DNA from: Edaphobacillus lindanitolerans
GTDB taxonomy: Bacteria; Bacillota; Bacilli; Bacillales_A; Planococcaceae
Length of the DNA stretch: 64,000 bases
Reading direction: 5' to 3'
NCBI RefSeq assembly: GCF_900156305.1
Contig: NZ_FTPL01000004.1
Location: 62,001 to 126,000 of the forward strand
Shown here: positions 34,074 to 43,128 of the stretch, in pieces
Position numbering within the stretch: the stretch's first letter is position 1
How the letters are laid out: the number at the start of each line of letters is the position of its first letter
The notes under the pieces: generated by a model
The model's input: the letters and a program-made list of their open reading frames with translations, nothing else
The model's database searches: none
Told to the model about the DNA's origin: nothing
Made by a program: the position numbers and the translations under genes

Positions 34074-34694
34074 ATGGGTGCTGCATGGCTGCATGGAATG
34101 ATCCTGGCGCTGGGGCTGATCCTGCCGCTCGGAGTCCAGAACGTGTTCATCTTTAATCAGGGGGCTGCCCGGCGCCGGCTGTCGGGCGCGCTGCCGGCAG
34201 TCATCACGGCCGGGATTTGCGACACGGCGCTCATCCTGCTGGCGGTGACCGGCGTGTCGCTCATCGTGCTGAACTTTGCATGGCTGAAGAATCTGATCTT
34301 CCTGGCCGGGGTCGTGTTCCTGGTTTACATGGGCTGGTCGATTTTCCGGAGTGCGCCCGGCCAGTCCGGCGGGACGTCCGGAGACAGGCAGATCTCTCCG
34401 AAGAAGCAGATTTTATTCGCGGCCTCGGTCTCGCTGCTCAATCCGCATGCGATCCTCGATATCATCGGGGTGATCGGGCCGAGTTCCATCTCTTATTCAG
34501 GCCGGGAACTTGCCGGTTTCACGATCGCCTGCATCACGGTGTCCTGGATCTGGTTTTTCGGGCTCGCCTTGGCCGGAAAGGCGATCGGCAACCTGGACAC
34601 GGGCGGCCGGTTTCTGAAGCGGCTGAACCAGGCATCGGCCCTGCTCATCTGGGGAATCGCCCTGTATCTTGCATTTCAGCTCATAGGGGAGTGA
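34074..34694 (+). CDS. LysE/ArgO family amino acid exporter
   Basis: 206-residue membrane protein with the LysE pattern: N-terminal LALGLILPLGVQNVFIFNQG, a second conserved block ITAGICDTALILLAVTG, and SVSLLNPHAILDIIG. About six helices. Exports lysine, arginine or other small amino acids. The ATG at 34074 is preferred because AGGGG lies directly before the alternative ATG six bases upstream. Confidence 0.88.
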   Translation: MGAAWLHGMILALGLILPLGVQNVFIFNQGAARRRLSGALPAVITAGICDTALILLAVTGVSLIVLNFAWLKNLIFLAGVVFLVYMGWSIFRSAPGQSGGTSGDRQISPKKQILFAASVSLLNPHAILDIIGVIGPSSISYSGRELAGFTIACITVSWIWFFGLALAGKAIGNLDTGGRFLKRLNQASALLIWGIALYLAFQLIGE

Positions 34695-34699
34695 ACCGA

Positions 34700-35248
34700 A
34701 TGGATAAAACGAAATTTTGGAACCTGATCGAACAATCCAGGAGATCCGGTGAACAGGCGGAATGGCTGCTGGAGAAACTGTCGCAGGAAAGCCTGGAGGA
34801 CGTGCTCGATTTTGAATGGATCCTTCAGGGGCTGATGCAGGAAAGCTATCAGTCCCGGCTCTGGGGAGCGGCTTATGTCCTCATGGGCGGCTGCTCCGAT
34901 GACACGTTTGACTACTTCCGCGGATGGCTGATCGGGCAGGGAGAGACGGTGTATGAACGGGTCGTCAATGATCCGGAATACCTGGCCGAATACATTGATG
35001 AAGACAATCTGGATGATGAGGGATATCCTCAAAACGAGGAACTGATCTCTGCCGGAGCGGATGCCTACACACTCATCAAGACAGGCGACACCGAATGGGA
35101 CGATGAGGCTTACGACGAACTGCTCGATCAGCTCGCCGGGCGTGGCCTGCCGGCAGAACCGGAAATCGAATTTGACTGGGAAGAGGATGACCTGGAGGAG
35201 ATGTTCCCGAAACTGTGGGAGCGGTTCGGGGAAGAGCCTCTGGGATGA
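34700..35248 (+). CDS. DUF4240 domain protein
   Basis: 182-residue protein opening MDKTKFWNLIEQSRRSG and containing AAYVLMGGCSDDTFDYFRGW, diagnostic of DUF4240; strongly acidic C-terminal half (EFDWEEDDLEEMF). Function unknown. Starts six bases after lysE stop, with GGGGAG inside the lysE end. After the stop, a second frame remains open to 35303 (DDLKERFGFPGRYDWFEGR) and could be a displaced C-terminus, but length already fits the family. Confidence 0.85.
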   Translation: MDKTKFWNLIEQSRRSGEQAEWLLEKLSQESLEDVLDFEWILQGLMQESYQSRLWGAAYVLMGGCSDDTFDYFRGWLIGQGETVYERVVNDPEYLAEYIDEDNLDDEGYPQNEELISAGADAYTLIKTGDTEWDDEAYDELLDQLAGRGLPAEPEIEFDWEEDDLEEMFPKLWERFGEEPLG

Positions 35249-35306
35249 CTTAAAAGAACGGTTCGGTTTTCCCGGCAGATACGATTGGTTCGAAGGGAGA
35301 TGACGT

Positions 35307-35945
35307 ATGTATAAAAATATCATTTTTGATGTGGACGGAACGATCCTGGATACAGAGACAGCAATTTTAAATTCACTTCAACAAGTCCTGCGGGAAGAAG
35401 GCCGGGAATATTCCCAGGATGAGCTGAAGTTTGCGCTGGGCATCCCGGGAATGGATGCATTGCGGATACTCAAGGTGGATGAGATGCAACGCGTGCACGC
35501 CAAATGGTCAAAGACCGTTCTGGATTTCTCGCATGAAGTTCGGGTGTTTGAAGGGCTGAAAGAAGTAATCAGCAAGCTTTCTGGCAACCCCGGTCTCAAA
35601 ACAGGGATTGTGACGTCCAAAACGAAACAAGAGCTGATCGATGAATTTGACCCGTTTGACATGAACCACCTTTTTGGCTGCATCACTTCTGCCAGTGATA
35701 CGGACAACCACAAGCCCCACCCGGATCCCCTTTTGCATTGTCTGAACGGGCTGGACGCGGATCCGGACAACTCGCTCTACATCGGAGATTCGATTTACGA
35801 CATGCAGTGCGCACATGGCGCAGGCGTGAAGTTTGCGCTCGCGTTATGGGGCGCGAAGACGACGGACGGTTTCGAAGCGGCGGATTATGTGCTGAATGAG
35901 CCTGAAGACATTCTGAAACTCCTCGGAATCGGGACGGAATCCTGA
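35307..35945 (+). CDS. HAD-superfamily phosphatase, phosphoglycolate-phosphatase-like
   Basis: 212 residues with the four HAD motifs: FDVDGTILDTE (nucleophile and acid Asp), VTSKTK, HKPHPDP (Lys) and YIGDSIYDMQCAHGAG. Helical cap domain of type C1 between motifs I and II. Likely dephosphorylates a small metabolite; substrate not predictable. GAAGGGAG precedes the ATG. Confidence 0.9.
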   Translation: MYKNIIFDVDGTILDTETAILNSLQQVLREEGREYSQDELKFALGIPGMDALRILKVDEMQRVHAKWSKTVLDFSHEVRVFEGLKEVISKLSGNPGLKTGIVTSKTKQELIDEFDPFDMNHLFGCITSASDTDNHKPHPDPLLHCLNGLDADPDNSLYIGDSIYDMQCAHGAGVKFALALWGAKTTDGFEAADYVLNEPEDILKLLGIGTES

Positions 35946-35961
35946 ATCCTTGAATGAATTA

Positions 35962-35996
35962 GAAGCCGGAGCCTCAAAGACGGGCTCCGGCTTTTT
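35962..35996 (+). terminator. Intrinsic terminator
   Basis: AAGCCGGAGCC/GGGCTCCGGCTT stem and T run. Confidence 0.85.
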
Positions 35997-36060
35997 CGTG
36001 CCTTTCTTGGCACAGCGCCGACAATGGCTCTTTGGTGAGATTTGACGGGATTTGTAAGGG

Positions 36061-36180
36061 TTCGCAGGGGCTCGCGGGGGGTTGGTAGCGGCTCACGGAC
36101 AATAGGTAGGGACTCGCAGGCAGTTGGTAGGGATTCGTAAACAATAGGTAGGGATTCGCAGGCAATTGGCAGCGACTCGT
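36061..36180. repeat. 21-bp tandem repeats, array 3 (5 full units)
   Basis: Five units of exactly 21 bases (36071-36175), each opening CTCG/CTCA/TTCG and ending GGTAGGGA or a variant, for example CTCGCAGGCAGTTGGTAGGG. Partial units flank them. Located between the HAD-gene terminator and the arsR promoter region; minus-strand translation gives proline-rich heptads without a start. Confidence 0.88.
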
Positions 36181-36250
36181 TTGACCCCGCAAAAAATTAA
36201 GGCTATCCGTAGACTTAAATTTTCAGATAGTGTACACTTGACCTGTAAAC

Positions 36251-36270
36251 ATATGAACAATTCATCATAT
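36251..36270. promoter_or_regulatory. Inverted repeat before arsR, probable ArsR/SmtB operator
   Basis: ATATGAACAATTCATCATAT has ATATGA/TCATAT arms and an inner ATGAA/TTCAT pairing, resembling the AT-rich palindromes bound by CzrA/SmtB repressors. A TTGACC lies upstream at 36238. Located about 30 bases before the arsR start. Confidence 0.55.
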
Positions 36271-36301
36271 ATTAATGGATATAAGAACAGGAGAGATGGG
36301 G

Positions 36302-36634
36302 ATGACCGGACAGGAAAACATGCAGGAGACCGAAATGCTGAGCCCGGAGGTGGAACAGGATATGGCTGCCCTGTTCCAGGCATTGTCCAACCCGACCCGG
36401 ATCAAGATTCTTTACTTGCTGAAGCAGCAGTCGCTCACGGTGACAGAGATCAGCAACCGGCTGGATGTGTCTCAAAGTGCGGTGTCGCACCAGCTCAGGG
36501 AGTTGAAGCTTGCGCGTCTCGTCAGGAATCAGAAGCAGGGCCGGGAAATGATTTACCGGCTGGACGATGATCATGTCCACCAGATTTTCCATATGGCGAT
36601 CGAACACGTAAAGGAGATCTACAATTATGAGTGA
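36302..36634 (+). CDS. ArsR/SmtB-family metal-sensing repressor (CzrA-like)
   Basis: 110-residue winged-helix repressor: ALSNPTRIKILYLLK, recognition helix DVSQSAVSHQLRELK and wing RNQKQGREMIYRL. In the C-terminal alpha5 helix (DDDHVHQIFHMAIEHVKE) the Asp and first His of the CzrA zinc site are kept, while the two later His positions read Glu, implying an altered metal preference. Start at 36302 has AGGAG spaced correctly. Overlaps the P-type ATPase by eight bases, so it autoregulates and controls the pump. Confidence 0.88.
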   Translation: MTGQENMQETEMLSPEVEQDMAALFQALSNPTRIKILYLLKQQSLTVTEISNRLDVSQSAVSHQLRELKLARLVRNQKQGREMIYRLDDDHVHQIFHMAIEHVKEIYNYE

Positions 36635-38561
36635 ACTGTCGACGAATCATGCTGCCAGGTCGTGCGGCCACAACCACGAACATGATCACCAGCACGGCGG
36701 GAACCTCGCCGTCATCCTGTATTTCACCGGGCTGGCCGCTTTTCTGATCGGACTTTTCATCGGTCCGGACATGTGGAAGGCGATTTTGTACATCACGGCT
36801 CTCGTCGTCTCCGGCTACCACATCATCATCGAGGGGTTCGCCGACACGTTCAGGCAGACGGTACTCAAAAAGAAACTCACGCCGAATGTGCATATTTTGA
36901 TGACCCTCGCCGCGATCGGGGCTGTCATCATCGGAGACTACCGGGAAGCGGCGCTCTTGATCCTGATCTTTGCCGGAGCCCATTTCCTGGAGCACTACGC
37001 GGAAAGCAAAAGCAACAAGGAAATCACAAGTCTTCTGAAGCTGAACCCGACGACCGCCAGGCGGATCGGCGCCGACGGAACGGTTGAAATCGTCGACGTC
37101 TCCGCACTGAAGGTCGGCGACCGGCTGTCCATCCTGAACGGCGATCAGATCCCGACGGACGGCATCGTGACGTCCGGCAGTTCGACGGTCGACCAATCCT
37201 CGATCACGGGCGAAAGCATGCCGGTCGAGAAGAAGGAAGGAGATGACCTGTTCGGCAGCACGATCAACGGCAGCGGGACGCTGACGATGGAAGTGACGAA
37301 AGACAGCTCCGAAACGGTGATATCAAAGATCATCCAGCTCGTCAGCCAGACGCAGAACAATGTGTCGAGGACCGCAGCGTTCATCAAGCGGCTGGAGCCG
37401 GTGTACGTCAACATCGTCCTTCTCCTGACTCCGCTGTTTTATCTGCTCGGATACTATGTATTTCAATGGGGCGCCTATGAAAGCTTCTACCGGACGATGG
37501 TCTTCCTCATCGCCACTTCACCGTGTGCACTTGCGGCGACCGACATTCCGGCCACCCTGTCGTCAATCAGCAACCTGGCTAAACGCGGCGTCTTGTTCAA
37601 AGGCGGGTCCTATCTGTCGAACCTGTCCGACCTGACTGCTGTGGCGTTCGATAAAACGGGGACCTTGACAACCGGAAAGCCGGTCGTGACCGATACGTAC
37701 TTCGGTGATGGGGTGACAGCAGAGCAGGAAAACAAACTGGCGCAAATCATCGTGTCGATGGAAAGGAAGTCCAACCATCCGCTCGCGCAGGCGATTCTGA
37801 AACATTACCCGGATGTGGCCCCGCTTGACCTTGAAGTGGAGAACCTGATCGGCACCGGGCTTGTGGCCAAAGTGGACGGCCAGGTATTCAAGATCGGCAA
37901 ACCGTCGTCTTATGGGACTTTTTCCGGTGACTTCCATACGCGGACCGAAGCGTTTGAAAAGGAAGGGAAGACGGTCGTTTATTTCGGCAATGAGGAGGAA
38001 GTGCTCGTCCTTGTCGCCATCCAGGACGTGCCGAAGGAAACATCAGAACAGGCCATCCGGTACCTGAAAGAACAAAACATCCATACGGTCATGATCACCG
38101 GCGATGCGGTTCGCACGGGTGAAGCGATCGGCCGGACGCTCGGAATCGATGAAGTGCGGGGCAACGTGATGCCCGAGGAAAAAGCGAGCATCATCACCGA
38201 TCTGAAAAAGACCTATCCGGTCACCGCCATGGTCGGGGACGGAGTGAACGATGCGCCGGCACTAGTGGCGGCCGACGTCGGGATCGCCATGGGAGAGGGG
38301 ACGGACATCGCGATCGACGTGGCGGATGCGGTCCTCATGAAAAACGACTTGATGAAATTTGCCTACACCCATCGAGTCGCGAAGAAACTGCGGAAGGTCG
38401 TCCTGCAGAACATCGTCATGGCGCTGGCGGTCGTCATGTTCCTCGTGATCGTGAACCTGAACGGCAACATGAATATGACATCAGCGGTCATTATCCACGA
38501 AGGCAGCACGCTCGCCGTCATCCTGAACGGCCTGCGGATGCTCAAAGGGATGGAAAACTGA
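36627..38561 (+). CDS. P1B-type heavy-metal ATPase (ZosA/CadA-like)
   Basis: 644-residue metal pump. His-rich N-terminus (CGHNHEHDHQHGG) instead of a ferredoxin-like metal domain; actuator TGES, transmembrane metal motif ATSPCALAATDIPAT, phosphorylation site FDKTGTLTTGKP, SNHPLAQA (nucleotide-binding HP) and hinge MVGDGVNDAP. The SPC motif and HP context fit zinc/cadmium-type transport; the overall sequence resembles B. subtilis ZosA. Repression by the ArsR partner suggests efflux, but direction cannot be proven here. Confidence 0.9.
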   Translation: MSELSTNHAARSCGHNHEHDHQHGGNLAVILYFTGLAAFLIGLFIGPDMWKAILYITALVVSGYHIIIEGFADTFRQTVLKKKLTPNVHILMTLAAIGAVIIGDYREAALLILIFAGAHFLEHYAESKSNKEITSLLKLNPTTARRIGADGTVEIVDVSALKVGDRLSILNGDQIPTDGIVTSGSSTVDQSSITGESMPVEKKEGDDLFGSTINGSGTLTMEVTKDSSETVISKIIQLVSQTQNNVSRTAAFIKRLEPVYVNIVLLLTPLFYLLGYYVFQWGAYESFYRTMVFLIATSPCALAATDIPATLSSISNLAKRGVLFKGGSYLSNLSDLTAVAFDKTGTLTTGKPVVTDTYFGDGVTAEQENKLAQIIVSMERKSNHPLAQAILKHYPDVAPLDLEVENLIGTGLVAKVDGQVFKIGKPSSYGTFSGDFHTRTEAFEKEGKTVVYFGNEEEVLVLVAIQDVPKETSEQAIRYLKEQNIHTVMITGDAVRTGEAIGRTLGIDEVRGNVMPEEKASIITDLKKTYPVTAMVGDGVNDAPALVAADVGIAMGEGTDIAIDVADAVLMKNDLMKFAYTHRVAKKLRKVVLQNIVMALAVVMFLVIVNLNGNMNMTSAVIIHEGSTLAVILNGLRMLKGMEN

Positions 38562-38578
38562 ATTCCCGCATCCGATTA

Positions 38579-38623
38579 AAACAAGCCGGAGCCCGCATCA
38601 GCGCGGGCTCCGGCTTGTTTTTG
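38579..38623. terminator. Bidirectional terminator
   Basis: ACAAGCCGGAGCCCGC pairs with GCGGGCTCCGGCTTGT; A/T runs on both sides between convergent operons. Confidence 0.9.
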
Positions 38624-38624
38624 C

Positions 38625-39838
<1,214 letters not shown>

Positions 39839-39842
<4 letters not shown>

Positions 39843-40519
39843 GCCGTCACCTTCCTGTCTTCCACGATCATCCCGTCCCGCAGGACGATGATCCGGTCCG
39901 TATAAGCGGCGATCTCTTCCTCATGGGTGACGATGATGACGGTCTTGCCTTCACGGTTCAGTCCGGTGAGCAGTTCCATGATCTGAGCCCCTGTTTTGGA
40001 GTCGAGGGCGCCCGTCGGCTCATCCGCCAGAATGACGGACGGATTGTTGACGAGTGCCCGTGCGATCGCGACCCGTTGCTTCTGACCGCCTGACAGTTCG
40101 CTCGGCAGATGGCTCATCCGGTCTTCCAGGCCGACTTTCTGCAACAGCGCACGCGCCCGTTCGATCCGCTCCTTTTTGGACACGCCGGAATAAATAAGCG
40201 GAGTCTCCACGTTCTTCTGTGCATTCAGCCGCGGCAGCAGGAAGAACTGCTGGAAGACGAAGCCGATATGTTCATTGCGCAGCCGTGCGAGCTGCTTTTC
40301 ATTCGATTCCTTCACATCCTCGCCGTTCAGCGAATACACGCCGTCCGACTGCTTGTCCAGGAATCCGATGATGTTCATGAGCGTCGACTTGCCGGAGCCG
40401 GAAGGGCCCATGATGGCGACAAACTCCCCGTCGCCGATCTCCAGGTCCACGCCCCGGAGCACCGGGACGACAAGGCTTCCGGCACCATATGATTTGGTGA
40501 TGTTACTGAGCTTCATCAT
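39839..40519 (-). CDS. MacB-type ABC ATPase (YknY-like)
   Basis: 226 residues starting MMKLSNITKSYGAG. Walker A GPSGSGKST, Q-loop FVFQQFFLLPRL, signature LSGGQKQRVAIARAL and Walker B VILADEPTGALDS are intact. GGAGG lies nine bases before the first ATG, within the end of the upstream gene, which it overlaps by 17 bases. Energises the YknXYZ-like exporter. Confidence 0.92.
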
Positions 40520-41840
40520 GTTCAGAATCCTCCGCTTCGGATTCAGCCGGTTCGTCGGCCGGCGCTTCCTCCGACTCTTCCGGGGCTTCCTCGACGGTGC
40601 CTTCTTCGGTCGTTTCCGCATCCTGCATGCCTTCCGATTCGTTCACGTAGTCAGGCACCTTTGAACCTTCTTCGAGGCCCTTATCGGGAAGGATATACGG
40701 GTTTGTGACGAGCAGTTCGCCGGGCTCCAGGCCTTCCGCCACGCCCGCGAACTCGTCGCTCATCTCGCCGAGCACGATTGTTCGCTTTTCGAGCATGTTG
40801 TCGTTGTTGATCACCCAGACGAACTCATTGCCGTCTTCATCCATATCGAGCGCCATATGCGGAATGGCGATCTGCTCGCTTTGCTCGAGGTCGGATACGT
40901 TGATCTCCAGAGACACGTGGAAGCCCTGGCGGAGATCTGCCGTATCGCCGGCAAGCGTGACGGTAAACGGATACATCGTCACGTTGCCGCCTCCGCCGCC
41001 GTAGTCTTCCATGCCGCCCTGATCGCCTTCAGGGAAGTGGGAGACGCTTTCAATCGTGCCGTCCCAAGTCCGGTCCTTATAGACCTTCGGCCGGATCACG
41101 ACCGGCTGGCCGTGCTTCACCTTCACCGTGTCAAACTCGCTCATCGAACCGATGACCTTGAACGGTCCGCTTGAGATGATGTGGACGACCGGTTCCGACG
41201 AGCCGTTTTCGGACGGCTCGATGTTTTTGTTGACCTTCACGACCGTGCCGTCGATTTTACTTTTGACGGTCAGCTTTTCCTTTTGCACGGCGAGCTCATC
41301 GATCGATTGCTGGGCAGAGCTCACTTCGTCCCGGATGCCTTCGATCTCCATCTCAAGCCCGACAATTTCCTTGGATGCCGCGTTGATCTCTTCTTTCGTC
41401 ACTTCCGGGTTTTTCTTCATATCTCTCAGCTGCTTCTGGGAAGCAGCCAGTTCATCGTTTGCAATGCGGAGACGCTTGTTCGTCAGGTCGCGCGTGCGGA
41501 CCGCCTTGTTGAACTCGGAGATGATCGCCGAGTCATCATACGTGAACAGCGGGGTTCCCGCCTCGACCTTGTCGTTTTCGGCGACGAGGAACTCTTTCAC
41601 TTCTCCGTTCTCCGCCTCGTGATAAACCTTTTGCTCGTCGCTCGGGATGATTTGTCCTGTGACAAGGATCGTCTCGCCGAGTTCCTGGAGGGCAACCGGC
41701 TGTACCGTCACCGGCTCCTCAAATTCTTCTGATGCATGTCCCGACATCAGCAGGATATCTTTTAGAAGAAATCCTCCCGCCCCGAGAAGGACGACGGCCA
41801 ACACGATGACCCCCGTCCAGATTTTCGCTTTCTTGCTCAA
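40503..41840 (-). CDS. Membrane fusion (HlyD/YknX-like) subunit with acidic tail
   Basis: 445-residue accessory protein: one N-terminal helix (WTGVIVLAVVLLGAGGFLL), lipoyl half-motif and beta-barrel regions, and a helical hairpin rich in Lys/Glu (about residues 110-190). TTG start at 41840 with GGAGGGGG ideally placed. Odd: the last about 50 residues are almost all Glu, Asp, Ala and Pro (EEAPEESEEAPADEPAESEA), and a Gly/Asp loop EDYGGGGGNV occurs mid-protein. First gene of the exporter operon. Confidence 0.88.
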   Translation of the reverse strand: MSKKAKIWTGVIVLAVVLLGAGGFLLKDILLMSGHASEEFEEPVTVQPVALQELGETILVTGQIIPSDEQKVYHEAENGEVKEFLVAENDKVEAGTPLFTYDDSAIISEFNKAVRTRDLTNKRLRIANDELAASQKQLRDMKKNPEVTKEEINAASKEIVGLEMEIEGIRDEVSSAQQSIDELAVQKEKLTVKSKIDGTVVKVNKNIEPSENGSSEPVVHIISSGPFKVIGSMSEFDTVKVKHGQPVVIRPKVYKDRTWDGTIESVSHFPEGDQGGMEDYGGGGGNVTMYPFTVTLAGDTADLRQGFHVSLEINVSDLEQSEQIAIPHMALDMDEDGNEFVWVINNDNMLEKRTIVLGEMSDEFAGVAEGLEPGELLVTNPYILPDKGLEEGSKVPDYVNESEGMQDAETTEEGTVEEAPEESEEAPADEPAESEAEDSEHDEAQ

Positions 41841-42030
41841 TGTTCCCCCTCCTCATGATCGCCACCGCTGCTTGTTCTTTGTCTTTGCAGTCGGTGAATG
41901 TTGACCTGCGACAGCCGCACGTTCCTACTGTATCTCTTGTTAAACCGGCAGGCGTAAAATGCTCAGGCCGCCGATCCCGGATGACTCACACATTTCTGGT
42001 TTCCATAGAATGGTTGATCATCCTATCTAC

Positions 42031-42063
42031 ATTATACGATAGCCGTTGATTACACGGCTATCG
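42031..42063 (-). promoter_or_regulatory. Perfect inverted repeat abutting a -10 box upstream of the exporter operon
   Basis: CGATAGCCGT and ACGGCTATCG form a 10-bp palindrome with a seven-base centre (42037-42063). On the minus strand a TATAAT (42031-42036) follows it directly, so the palindrome occupies the spacer and -35 region where no good -35 is seen. This suits a regulator-dependent promoter. The rest of 41841-42280 shows no gene. Confidence 0.55.
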
Positions 42064-42280
42064 ATTTTGTGATGCTTTTGACACAATTCCATCAGAAATG
42101 ATCAATATTTTGAAAAATGATCATTTCGAATGTCTATGAGTGACAAATTTCCGCAGGCAGGTCTTTAAATAAGACACCATCCGCGGCAGGAAGTTTCACA
42201 TTACGGCCGGGATTTGGCACTATTTTTAGAAAAACCGGACAGAGGAGCAAAAAGCGGCTGCCGGAGATTGCAGCCGGGTC

Positions 42281-42333
42281 AAATAAAACGCGCCTGGCAG
42301 CGCGAACATTTGCTGCCAGGCACGTCTTTTTCG
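42281..42333. terminator. Bidirectional terminator
   Basis: GCCTGGCAGC/GCTGCCAGGC stem with A/T-rich flanks in both directions; ends the ydhK-like gene. Confidence 0.8.
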
Positions 42334-42352
42334 GAGACGCACCGGCAGATGG

Positions 42353-42967
42353 TTATTCTGCCGAGAGTTCGTCTTCCGTCACCCATTTGTGGTTCTTCAC
42401 TTCCTGATCACTGTCTTCCGGGACGAAATCGACCATGTAGACGGTTGTCTGCTGTGCGGAGTCGATCGTTGCTTCCGCCCCTTCCATGCCGGGCATATGA
42501 TCCGCTTTCAGCACGGCGGTCGCACCCGGCTTGAGCGGTGCGTCTCCGGGGTTCTCCAATTCTTCATGGATGACCCATTTGTGGTCCTTCACCGGCTCGC
42601 TGCCGTCCGTCGGTGTATAAGAAACCGAATAGACCGTCGTCTCATATGCACCGCTCACGGTCGCCTCCACACCGTCCATCCCCGGCATATGGTCGGCATG
42701 CATCATCACTTTGGTGCCAACCGGATAGGCGGGGGATCCCGCTTCCTTCAGCCCTTCCGGAACTTCACCGGTTCCGCCGTGCATCATATGGTCCATGCCG
42801 CCATTCTCCGCTGAACTGTCCTCCTGCCGGGACTGTTCGGTCGTTGCGTTATCCGTGTCACCGGCAGCACCCCGGTCCTCCGTCTTTTCTCCCGCCTGGC
42901 ATCCGGCCAGGAAGAGGGCGAGCGCCCCTGCAGTAATGATTCCATGCCGCTTCAGTCGTCCCTTCAT
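42353..42967 (-). CDS. YdhK-like lipoprotein with two DUF1541 repeats
   Basis: 204-residue lipoprotein: lipobox LAGC at residue 23, a Gln/Asp/Glu-rich linker with MDHMMHGG, then two DUF1541 repeats, each with HMPGM, ATV/ATI, TTVYxVxxxP and DHKWV/NHKWV. Met- and His-rich motifs suggest copper or other soft-metal contact at the cell surface. The ATG at 42967 (MKGRLKRHG) has GGGAGG about seven bases upstream; the ATG just before it is equally in frame. Divergent from a two-component system. Confidence 0.87.
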   Translation of the reverse strand: MKGRLKRHGIITAGALALFLAGCQAGEKTEDRGAAGDTDNATTEQSRQEDSSAENGGMDHMMHGGTGEVPEGLKEAGSPAYPVGTKVMMHADHMPGMDGVEATVSGAYETTVYSVSYTPTDGSEPVKDHKWVIHEELENPGDAPLKPGATAVLKADHMPGMEGAEATIDSAQQTTVYMVDFVPEDSDQEVKNHKWVTEDELSAE

Positions 42968-43128
42968 CATAAAACCTCCCAGATCCATTCTCGTCATAGC
43001 ATACCCAATCCGGGTGCAGAGACGGTGCAGAAGCCATGAACGATTGCTGAAGGTTCCGGTGCCCTGCACCAAAAGTGCTTTGAACTGGTTTAGAATGTAG
43101 AAAGACTTAAAGAGGAAGGGGAAGAGCG

